This document shows, one piece after another, positions 22,524 through 31,393 of a stretch of DNA of 64,000 nucleotides. The first letter of the stretch is position 1. The number at the start of each line of letters is the position of its first letter. The notes under the pieces are model-generated. The model made no database searches, was not told the origin of the DNA, and saw only the letters and a list, made by a program, of their open reading frames with translations. Both the position numbers and the translations under genes were made by a program. The stretch spans positions 48,779,320 to 48,843,319 of the forward strand of contig CM064495.1 of assembly GCA_032716605.1 (NCBI GenBank). Direction: 5' to 3'. The stretch is from Paralithodes platypus. Taxonomy: Eukaryota > Arthropoda > Malacostraca > Decapoda > Lithodidae.

Positions 22524-22749
22524 ACATGCAAACCGGTATCCGTACTCACCCTAAACCGGGAGCACAGAGGAAGGTGAGTAGGGCGGGCGAGGTGGAAGAG
22601 CACTAGCAGAACCTGCAAAGATGGAGAAAGTGTTAACCACCACTCAACATCTTACATGCAGGGCCTATAACACCAGTAAAGTGCACACACCAATATAGTT
22701 TCAGGCAACAAGATGACCTAAAAAAGGTCAACAGTGTAACCAAGTATTT

Positions 22750-22891
22750 CCGTAAATTTGCGGGCCTATTGAGGCATAACCGTACCGACACAACCCTCCC
22801 GCAAATTTGCGGGACCCCCCAGCGATCTCCGCAAATTTGCGGGGAGCCGAAACGTCCCAGAGGACCGAATCGAGCTCCCGCAAATTTGCGG
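22750..22891 (-). promoter_or_regulatory. Four copies of a 14-bp palindrome upstream of DIRS gag (copy 1)
   Basis: CCGCAAATTTGCGG occurs at 22799-22812, 22829-22842 and 22878-22891, with a one-base variant (CCGTAAATTTGCGG) at 22750-22763. All lie between the 5' inverted terminal repeat and the gag-like ORF. A regulatory role is inference. Confidence 0.5.
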
Positions 22892-23870
22892 GACCGGCCG
22901 AGATGGTCCGGCGCCGAAAAAGCGAGAGGAGCGTCTAGGGAATACCAAAAAAGGCCACAAAAATGCGTCATCTCCTTATGAACTCCAAGCGTGGATGGCC
23001 ATCAAGCTGAGCAGTGTCTTCCTTGATATATGATCCTAACTCAACCGGTAAAGGGAGAGGCAAGGAGGACACACCAGGGGAGAGGAGGCACATCCCCCAG
23101 GAACCACCCAACCCACAGAGATAGAGCAAAGCCCATGAGGAGAAGTGGCAGGGAGGGTGGTTTCGCACAAACAGGGGCCCCCCTGGGGTACCCCTGGATT
23201 GGGCAAAAAGACTATGAAAGGATGGAGGTGAAACAGGAAGGGAAAACAAAAACCAGTAAACGAAACTGGTGAGAAAAAGGGTGGCCTAGCCGTGAGCAGA
23301 GAATGTGTCAGGGGCGAAAAAAACCTGTGGTGTGAAGTAGGGGCCCCCCCTGGGGTACCCCTGGAATATCACGAACCACCTGTCGCCCAGGCCCTTGAGA
23401 CACAGTGAAGGCTCGAAAGGGGGGACTCGGGAATAACGCTATAATGCGGCCGACACAAACTCTACAAACAGTACCGCCACCATCGAAATCTCAGATTGTT
23501 TACCAACGTTACACCTTAGGCTATGAAAAAAGGAAAACTCATAGGAGCATAGCAATTCCTGAAGGAGAAAACGAGCTAGGCTAAAATAAGCTAAAAGCTA
23601 AACTATGCCCAGACTAACAGGAAAAAGAATATGAAAAGAGAGAGAATGAAAAACATACACGAGGAACGCCAGGCGCCCCCGTACCTTCGGTAGGCTATTT
23701 CCACACGCGTCTCCATTTGACACACTTAGCCCATTTACGTGTGCCCTAGATCACGTAACATCTGTCTAACAAAAAAAGGCCAGATAAGCCGAAACGAACC
23801 TAAACAGGGTGAATTGAAGGAGCACAACAATAGCGGACTCAATCAATGGAGGTGCGTGAAAAAATTATAA

Positions 23871-24160
23871 CAAGAGAGGGTCGCTCATGCGCACGTTCGA
23901 CAGGGATCTGCACATGACGGAACACGGGATGGGCCTTAAGCGGTAACTAAGGTAAACCCCTTTTTCTTCTCTTCTATGCTTTTTTCACCTTCGGTGGTAG
24001 TTTTGGTTAATGTACAACGTCTCCTAGAGCAAGATAAGGAGTAGACTCTTAGACGTTTTCTTTTTTAACCGCGGTTGGAATGACGACATAGCAGTCAAAA
24101 TAGACAAGTCGTCATTGCAAGTAGGTTAATAGCCTTGACGTTGGATTTGCCAAGACTACT

Positions 24161-24166
<6 letters not shown>
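23871..24166 (-). repeat. Right inverted terminal repeat of DIRS copy 1
   Basis: Inverted match of the inner part of 16189-16536. It ends GACTACTAACAAA and is followed directly by a TA dinucleotide run (24167-24201). Confidence 0.85.
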
Positions 24167-24206
<40 letters not shown>

Positions 24207-25060
24207 CACAAGCACGGTAGACAAAATATACATTGGGTGTTTCAACTACTATATGCATAAATCATAAGTACGGTTAGATAGAATATACATAGGCTGTTTC
24301 AACTACTATATGCAGAAATCACAAGCACGGTTAGATAGAATATTCAGTGGCTGCTTCAACTACCACTTGCATGGTGATGGGCTGGTCTATCCGAGTGAGA
24401 TTTGAGCATTCTCTGCCATACCCATAACTACTCTTGACTGTTCCTTTTACTTATATAATTTCTAGATCTCAAGTGACGGAGTCTCTTCCATGCCAATCTA
24501 GAGGTTGGCAGACTGGGAGCCAAAGCGTCACATATTTCCTTTGCCTCTCAACTCTCCCTTCATAATTGCTGAGGGGCACAGGGCTTTGGTTTCCCGGGCG
24601 TTTCCGCACCCTCCTCAGCTCCTCGCCTTGCAGTGGCTTTATTCACCTGGGCTATATTAATGGTAAGCAGTGAGGGTTCTGTGGGGGCGCTCGGTTGTGG
24701 CCTTGGCCTTGCTCGGGACCTTGGGGCTGTTCGTCCAGGCAGCCTGGGGAACAGCAACAACAACTTATAAATGCACGATATAATCACAAGCTCGGTAGAC
24801 AGAATATACATTGGCTACTTCAACTACTATATGAATATAATCACAAGCACTATCTATCTATCTAGTAAGTCACATTCCCCATTTTTTTTTTTTTTATAAT
24901 CACAAGCACGTTAGACAGAATATACATTGGCTGCTTCTACTATTATTCATATATAATCACAAGCAGGGTACAGATAATACATTCGCTGCTTCTATTATTA
25001 TTTACATATAATCACAAGCACGTTAGACAGATTATGCATTGGCTGCGTCTACTATTAGTT
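24167..25060 (+). repeat. 57-62 bp minisatellite, interrupted by a SINE-like copy
   Basis: A TA run is followed by at least seven diverged units of the form AAATCACAAGCACGGTTAGA, CAGAATATACATTGGCTGC and TTCAACTACTATATGCA. Three clean units occupy 24202-24372, others 24775-25060. Separate single units left of the DIRS element (16055-16188) show the original array. Confidence 0.7.
24371..24766 (+). mobile_element. SINE-like repeat, 5'-truncated and diverged copy
   Basis: It starts at GGTGATGGGCTGGTCTATCC and ends GGGGCTGTTCGTCCAGGCAG plus an AAC tail, as in the copy at 8993. It lies inside the minisatellite. Confidence 0.65.
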
Positions 25061-25324
25061 TGCAAGTTTTACATTTTAATTGTTAGGGAAAACTCCCCCA
25101 AACTCTTGATAGAAAAGTCGTCTAATTCAAAGTAGAAGCAGCATATGCGAGGCTCAAATAATCTTGCTTACACAACTAACGAACCAAGTTCAGCGACAAA
25201 TAACAATGATATAATCCCCCACATTTGCTGGTTCGGGTATGAGTTCATCTATTCATATTTGTTTTCACCAACCCACCAATTTATTTACAAATAAACCTAA
25301 CTAATGAAAACAATGAAAGTTAAT
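25061..25324. other. No recognisable gene
   Basis: Starts with GTTTGCAAGTTTTACATTTTAA, an arm of the small foldback family seen complete at 60616-60720. Nothing else supported. Confidence 0.45.
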
Positions 25325-26260
25325 GAATACATGTGGTACACCAAGGACTCAAACCTAGGATACTGACACCCAGACTTAACGCCCTCAGGTCACTTGCTCA
25401 CACAAAATTTGGACACAACAAAGAAACTACCACCACAGTATATAAACAATACATAAGATCAGTAATGGAATACGCAAGCCCAGCCTGGGCTTCTAACCTA
25501 GCTGAAACACATCATAAGACCTTACAGACTATTCAAAACAAAGCCCTGAAGATCATTACAGGCTGCACAGCTACTGCACCCACAGATCATCTACATCAAG
25601 AAACCAAAATCCTCAAAGTCAAAGACCATCTGGACATGAGAGGCACTCAATTCCTGGCAGCAGCCTCCACGAACCAAGACCACCCACTAAACTACATGGC
25701 AACACACCCACAGACACCAAGAAATATCAAAACAACACCCAGCACACGGTATCACACACAATTACTGTCCTCTCTCCCTCCCTGCCCACCCCGAACCAAC
25801 TTCCAGAAGCACATCCATACTCATATCTCTCGCCAATCCATCCACTCACTCACAGACAACACGCAGCTGCATGCACGACCTCCCGAAATCCATCCTTCCG
25901 AATCCTCCCTCCCTCGCGAGGACAGAGTCCACCTGGCCAGGCTGAGATGCGGACACCATCCAGCTCTCCTGAGCTATCAGAAGAGACTGGATGACTCCGT
26001 TGTCGACGCCTTCCCGGGATGTAACACAGCACCCCATACCATTAAACACATCATCGAAGACTGCATTTCACACAACCACTTACGCCAACAACACAACCTA
26101 CACTCAATGAGAGCTCTGTGGGAAAGCCCGATCGTGGCCATGGCCTTCCTCAGGGACTCGGGGCTGTTCGGCCAGGCAGCTTAGGGAACAACAACAACAA
26201 CAACCTAGGATACTCACACCAAAATTCCACACATCAGCATATGAAGAGACCTTACCGAGG
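25325..26260 (-). mobile_element. tRNA-derived SINE split by a LINE
   Basis: On the minus strand the two pieces 26260-26215 and 25364-25325 join to GGTGTGAGTATCCTAGG, then TTTGAGTCC and a CACATGTATT end, matching the SINE at 10003-10178. The LINE at 25365-26201 separates them, with AACCTAGGATACT repeated at 25352-25364 and 26202-26214. Confidence 0.65.
25365..26201 (+). mobile_element. 5'-truncated LINE, C-terminal coding end and AAC tail
   Basis: The open frame running to 26184 encodes the last ~270 residues of a non-LTR retrotransposon protein: a thumb/connection region with YKQYIRSVMEYASPAW and LQTIQNKALKIITGC, an LARLRCGHHPALLSYQKRL motif, and a Cys/His finger of the form C-x(19)-CISHNH near the end. 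The stop codon is followed by only ~15 bp before the AAC-repeat tail. A perfect 13-bp flanking duplication proves retroposition. The last ~95 bp match the 3' end of the SINE-like repeat family in this window. Clade not determined. Confidence 0.8.
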
Positions 26261-26384
26261 GTGATATCTGTACAGGAATGTCGACACCCAATATGTCTCA
26301 ATAACTACACTGGCAAAGAACAAATTTCTCATCCATAAACAATCAAGGGTTTCTCTGGGTTCAATATGCAGCTTTTATGCTTAA

Positions 26385-26720
26385 CCCTATTTGATCCGGA
26401 GGTGGGTCTTCTTGGAGCTTGCCTGTTTTGTTCCATTACTTTGGAGATTTTAAGGCTTTTCATCCCATTAGTTTGGCGATAAAATGCTTCGGCCCATTTA
26501 GTTATAATTTTTTATTGCGAGCCCAGAAAACTGAGAAGAAATCGTCCTTTGGCTGGGACATTTAATTTTCTATCGAAGAATGTACAAATTTAGCTTGAAT
26601 TAAGGGGGTCTGGCTGGCATATATTAGTTTGAAGGAATTTTCTGAAGGCCTTTTTGTTAGCCTAGGGAACAAACTAATATACACGGCTCAAAAAGCGCAA
26701 AATTCTCAATCATCAAACCA
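26385..26720 (+). repeat. Dispersed ~330-bp repeat (foldback-related), copy
   Basis: It has CCCATTAGTTTGGCGATAAA, a TTTCTATCGAAGAATGTAC core and a TTGTTAGCCTAGGGAACAAA end shared with 37630 and 63412. Confidence 0.6.
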
Positions 26721-26789
26721 AATATCACAATAACCCACAAGAGGTCGGATTAGATAGTGTTAATATGGCATAGAGCCAGAGTAGTTCCA

Positions 26790-27007
26790 TGTTTCAATAG
26801 TCCATTCATTATAGGTAGGCCAGAAATCATGACTTCTAACCTCCAACTCAAAAAAGGCGACGGCAAATGGGCTGTAAATTTCCACACATATTCCCCGACT
26901 GACTCTTCCCAAATGGTTGAAATATTAGCGCAGTTATTCTAGTCAATTTTGATTCCTAGATGTTAGTGGTCAATAATGTTGGCCTAATTACAAGGAATAG
27001 ACTACAT
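26790..27007. repeat. ~215-bp foldback MITE, copy 3 of 3
   Basis: Ends TAGTCCATT and AATAGACTA. The centre GACTGACTCTTCCCAAATGG is identical to the copy at 4186. Confidence 0.65.
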
Positions 27008-27079
27008 TTGAAAAATCAGCTGCAAAGGGATTGATATTTCCGACAGCTGAAAACAAAGCCTATATAGAAGAATACCCTC

Positions 27080-27565
27080 ATTGATAACTATCATGGAATA
27101 TGTAATGAAAATAATACTTATATAATCACACTATAATAGTGTAGGCTACGGTGTAAATATACACATTCTTGGTAGGATATAATGCAAATAATACTTACGG
27201 TATATAATAATGCTGTACACCGATAACATATACATTTTTGGTAACATGTAAACATAATCATGCTTATATAATCATATATAGTATACAGATACATTTTTGG
27301 TGATATATACTGAAACAACTTATATATAATGAAAATACTTATATAATCATACTATACACAGATAACATATATACTTTCTTGGTAGCATATAAACAAAATA
27401 ATGCTTATGTAATCAAACTACAGTAGCCTACACAGATAATATATACATTCTTGATAAAATACTGAAAATAATTATTTAATCATTTTACTATACACATATA
27501 ACATATAGCCTACATTCTTGGTAGCATGGAATGAAAATATAAGAATCTTACACACATAGATAAAA
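27080..27565 (+). repeat. ~75-90 bp A+T-rich minisatellite left of DIRS copy 2
   Basis: At least five diverged units share TATAATCATACTATACACAG, ATAACATATACATTCTTGGT and a GAAAATAATACTTA segment. Remnants continue right of the DIRS element (35956-36010) and around 36405-36510. The unit shares the pattern TATAATCA...ACAGA..ATATACATT..TTGG with the array around DIRS copy 1. Confidence 0.6.
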
Positions 27566-27910
27566 TTGGGAGGTTTGACGTACCTCCCAACCTACCAAAT
27601 AGGAAAACCTACTATTTGGTAGTAGTCTTGGAAAATCCAACGTCAAGGCTATTAACCTAATTGCAATGACGACTTGTCTATTTTGACTGCTATGTCGTCA
27701 TTCCAACCGCGGTTAAAAAGAAAACGTCTAGAGTCTACTCCTTATCTTGCTCTAGGAGACGTTGTACATTAACCAAAACTACCACCGAAGGTGAAAAAAG
27801 TATAGAAGAGAAGAAAAAGGGGTTTACCTTAGTTACCGCTCAAGGCCCATCCCGTGTTCCGTCATGCGCAGATCCCTGTCGAACGTGCGCATGAGCGACC
27901 CTCTCTTGTC
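27566..27910 (-). repeat. Left inverted terminal repeat of DIRS copy 2
   Basis: Starts TTGGGAGGTTTGACGTACC and carries the same tip hairpins as copy 1. It is the inverse of 35663-35955 apart from the outer ~55 bp. Confidence 0.85.
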
Positions 27911-27975
27911 ATCACATCTCACGTCAGCAGAAGAACGCGGATGGGCAGGGGTCCGGCGTGAGGGAGGGTATTATG

Positions 27976-28090
27976 TACGTTGGATTTTCCAAGACTACTA
28001 CCAAATAGTAGGTTTTCCTATTTGGTAGGTTGGGAGGTACGTCAAACCTCCCAATTTGTTAGTAGTCTTGGCAAATCCAACGTCAAGGCT
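27976..28090 (-). repeat. Internal complementary region of DIRS copy 2
   Basis: Contains the inverse of the left tip (CAAACCTCCCAA) joined directly to the inverse of the right tip (TTTGTTAGTAGTC), which fixes both element boundaries. Confidence 0.88.
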
Positions 28091-28523
28091 GCATAACAAA
28101 TAGGAGGACATCCAAGCCCAACATACCAAAAAAACCAATGCATAAGACAAAATTATGAATGACAAAGAAACACAATTTAAACAAGAGAGTTTAATAAAAG
28201 AGTGAAAAACTGAGGAGTAGCTAAAAAGAGCAGTTTTAACACGTGCCCGTCATTCATAGTAATGCAAAACCATAGACTTGTCTTAAACCAAAAAGTACTG
28301 TACACAAAATCCCTTTTCTTCCAAAACGAACAAAAACATGGATCACAAAAATAAAACACAATTTTCAATGAGGCAAAAACACTTATGTACTGTATACATA
28401 TAACATAATCCCAAACTTGCAATCCAGTGTTGCAAACCCGTACTTCCCTCCCCCCTTTTCTAAATAAAACAAAGTAAAAGAAAGAGTGACTAGGGGGGAA
28501 GACCAGGCAACTTCGCGAGAGCC

Positions 28524-29600
28524 CTAGGAAACACGACTCCCGAGGGCTATCACAGGCCGAGGGGGTCTAACAATGGACATGGAGAGGTAGGAGGAGACGA
28601 AGGTATGGACAGAAGACCACAAACCCGCCGAGGCGACGTCAGGCAACGAACGAGTCTGCAGGAACTGTAAGGAGGCAGCAAAGGATCGCACATCGTGCGC
28701 AGAACCCCGACAAGCAGGGTTACTGGCACGAATGACCCGACAAATGTGGCGTCCTATCTGTACCTTCGAGAGCCTCCTACCAGTCCGAGGAGACACCCAC
28801 ACAGCAGTACCCCAAGTCGGAGCCACAGACTCAACATAGGAGTGCAAGGCCTGCACCGGGCACAACACATGGTGAGTATGCCCACGCTTTAAAGCCTGGA
28901 TGGTGAAAGGCTTGAAAACGTGGGTCTCTCTCTCATTCTTGGCAACAAAATGAGGGGAGGGGGCTAACGTGACGACATTCAAGGACGGGGAGAAGCGCAT
29001 GCATTCCTGGGACCGCGACATGGCAGCTAGTTCAGACACCCTATCCCCAGTGGCCAGAGCGACAAGGAAGAGTGTACGCTCCAGCAACTGAACCGGTGTA
29101 GTATCCCGTGTATATGTGTGTGAAGCCAGAAGGTCCAGAGCACGCCCCAGATCCCACTGAGGAGGGATCTGGCGCGGAGGCGGTCGCTCCCTGAAGGCAG
29201 CCTTCATGAAGGAATCCAGCTCCTTCGGTGGAACGACCAGCCCAGTGACGGACTCAAAGACCTCCCGGATGGCAGACAAGTGGTTACGTATAGTGTTGAC
29301 TTGAGAGCGACGTGTACGGAAGAGGTGAAACAAGTAGTGTAGGACGAGGGAAGGAGAGCTAACAGTCTGGCGAGTGTCCTGTATCCACCTAGTAAAAGAC
29401 CTCCAGTGGGACTCGTAAGTCCCCCAAGTCGAAGACGTCCATGAACGCTTCAGGAAGTCAGTCAGGTCCCGTCCGTGGACTGGGAGCCACCGTGCCTCAC
29501 GAACATCCACGATGCGAAGGCCAACGAGGTCCGTAGGTCTCCAACCTGGCTCAAGTGGAAGTTTGAGAGAGGGAGAGGGACCGGACTCGGGCACCACCGC
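28524..29600 (-). CDS. DIRS tyrosine recombinase (ORF3), apparently intact
   Basis: This ORF encodes the integrase of the element, a tyrosine recombinase that would insert a circular double-stranded DNA intermediate. The N-terminal SAM-like part contains SWTSSTWGTYESHWRSFTRW (about 29440-29380). The catalytic domain has the first Arg in ATGDRVSEL (about 29035), the HxxR box as HDVRS (about 28690), LWSS, and the nucleophilic Tyr in VSSYLS (about 28580). All catalytic positions that copy 1 has lost are present. The frame is also open upstream through the RNase H/methyltransferase-like region, which is read in a different frame there, so the true start is not fixed; the upstream coordinate is approximate. 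Confidence 0.85.
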   Translation of the reverse strand, partial: AVVPESGPSPSLKLPLEPGWRPTDLVGLRIVDVREARWLPVHGRDLTDFLKRSWTSSTWGTYESHWRSFTRWIQDTRQTVSSPSLVLHYLFHLFRTRRSQVNTIRNHLSAIREVFESVTGLVVPPKELDSFMKAAFRERPPPRQIPPQWDLGRALDLLASHTYTRDTTPVQLLERTLFLVALATGDRVSELAAMSRSQECMRFSPSLNVVTLAPSPHFVAKNERETHVFKPFTIQALKRGHTHHVLCPVQALHSYVESVAPTWGTAVWVSPRTGRRLSKVQIGRHICRVIRASNPACRGSAHDVRSFAASLQFLQTRSLPDVASAGLWSSVHTFVSSYLSMSIVRPPRPVIALGSRVS

Positions 29601-31200
29601 TTCAACTGGGAGTACCAAGCCTGGGCCGGCCACAGAGGAGCTATGAGCCAGACTCTGCCGCGGTACAGCCGCAGCCTCGCGAGGACTTTGCACATCAACA
29701 GTGCGTCTGGTGGCGGAAATATGTATATCGACTGCCACCTGCTCCAGTCTTCCATGAAAGCGTCCGGACCCCCCTCCGGAGTACGAGTCCGGAGGGATAG
29801 GTACCGAGGCAACTTGCGCGTCTCCTTCGATGCGAACAAGTCGACCTCCGGAACACCCCAGGAAGCCGCGAGGTCGTCGAATACAGTCTGTTTCATCGCC
29901 CATTCTACAAGAACGCCCTGTCCTCTCGACAGGGCGTCCGCCCACAGGTTGGCAGTCCCGGGCAGGTAGGAGGCGTGCAGGGAGATGTTGTGTCGGTTCG
30001 CGAGGAAGAACAACTTCTCGGAGATCCCCAACAGAGTCAAAGACCTGGAGGACCCCTGCTTTTGGATACAGTGGACAGCTGTCTGATTGTCCATCCGGAA
30101 GGCCACCGACTGGCCCTGAAGGGCCAGCGCGTGGTCCCGCAGGAAGAACAAGGGAACCAACAGTTCGAGGGCATTGATGTGTAGGTGTGTGTCCCACCCA
30201 TCTGCCGTGATGTTGATGTCCCAGGTTGGATTGGTAACCCCACCCTACCTCGCTCGACGCATCCGTATCCACCCAGATCGTCGGCGGGGGTGAGGTCCAG
30301 GGCACAGCCGCAGAGAGCGTGCCCCGAGCAACCCCGTGTCCTAAGTGTCTGTGAATGGTACGCGGGATCGGCATGAGCCGATCCATAGGGGCCAACGGAA
30401 ACACCTTGTTGCCCATGAGGATTAGGCGGTGCAGCCTGAGCCTCCCTAAGGGAATGGTCAGAGCAGCCCAATTCAGTGAACCCACTAACGAGTCCCAGAT
30501 CCTCCTCGTGAGGGAGACCGAGTGCAACACGGCGAAGACCTTCCTGCGAAGTTTCACCGCGTTTGGCTGACTCTGGGTTACCGTAGCGTTGGACAGATCC
30601 CATTCGAGACCTACCCACGTCACGACCCGCGACGGGGTCAGGCGGGACTTGGGAATATTGACTTTGAACCCTAACTGTGTGATGTGTCGAACTACTGTGA
30701 GGGTGTCGTGGACGCACTGTTCTAGGGTGTCTGAAACTATCAACCAGTCGTCCAAGTAAAACAGGATCTGGAGGCCGCTCCTGAGGAGAGGATCCAGAGC
30801 CTGCTTCACCAGTTTCGAGAAGATCCGCGGCGCGATGTTGAGACCGAAGGGAAGTCTGTCGAACATGAACACACGATCGGAAGTCTGAACGGCCAAGAAT
30901 CGCTGGAAACGAGGATGGATAGGAACGTGCCAATACGCATCCTTGAGGTCCAGCGACACTACCCACGACAGAGGTCGCAGGGCCAGTCGTACCTGGTGCA
31001 CCGTCAGCATCCGAAACCGTGTGTTCACGATGTGCCCGTTGAGGGCCGACAGATCCACCACCGGTCGCATCGCGTCGCAGTCCTTCTTCGGTACCAGAAA
31101 AACACGGGAGAGGAAAACCGGTTGACCGGCTTTCACCTCCTTGACGATTCCCTGCTCGTGCATGGATGTAATCACGTCGGCCACCTCCGAAGAGACAGGC
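29462..31200 (-). pseudogene. DIRS RT, RNase H and Dam-like methyltransferase-like ORF2 (one frameshift)
   Basis: The reverse transcriptase runs from about 31180 to 30330 with VVDLSALNGHIV, LDLKDAYWHVPIHP, RLPFGLNIAPRIFS and the catalytic YLDDWL (about 30750). RNase H starts WVDTDASSEVGWGYQS (about 30270). It then needs a frame change near 30180 to reach FRMDNQTAVHCIQKQG and LPGTANLWADALSRG (30160-29930). Copy 1 reads through this junction without a break, so the frame change here is a mutation. Downstream, GVPEVDLFASKETRKLPRYL, PDAFMEDW and FPPPDALL (29870-29700) resemble the Dam-like methyltransferase segment known in DIRS elements. The stop is at 29462, overlapping the recombinase frame. 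Confidence 0.85.
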
Positions 31201-31393
31201 CGGCTTCGTTGACAAGAGCTGAGTGGGGGTCTGGACTTCCATCTCCAGGTTAGACCCCTCCGTGCAATCTTCCGCCCCCACGTCCACCGAAGGGCGCAAG
31301 GGCGAAAATAACCTGTGGGAGCCCCCGAGATGAGGTGAGCGACCCTTTCTGCGAGGCGAGAAGGAGAACAAGGAGGAGACCGACCTGGAGAAC

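Larger units (their letters stand above)
16189..24166 (-). mobile_element. DIRS1-like tyrosine-recombinase retrotransposon, copy 1 (degraded)
   Basis: Inverted terminal repeats lie at 16189-16536 and 23871-24166. An internal complementary region at 16600-16714 joins the inverse of both outer ends: it contains CAAACCTCCCAA directly followed by TTTGTTAGTAGTC. Coding direction is minus: gag-like region, RT/RNase H/methyltransferase-like region, then tyrosine recombinase next to the internal complementary region. The layout is the defining one for DIRS1-like elements, which integrate without target duplications. Compared with copy 2 it has a ~440 bp deletion in gag (around 21090) and many frameshifts and stops. 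Confidence 0.93.

Noticed and set aside
24167..25060. CRISPR-like array
   Set aside because: Units are whole diverged minisatellite repeats without unique spacers, in an animal genome.
28524..31184. One 886-codon polyprotein covering RT to recombinase
   Set aside because: RNase H and methyltransferase-like motifs are in another frame in the middle; the long frame is partly an overlapping non-domain reading.
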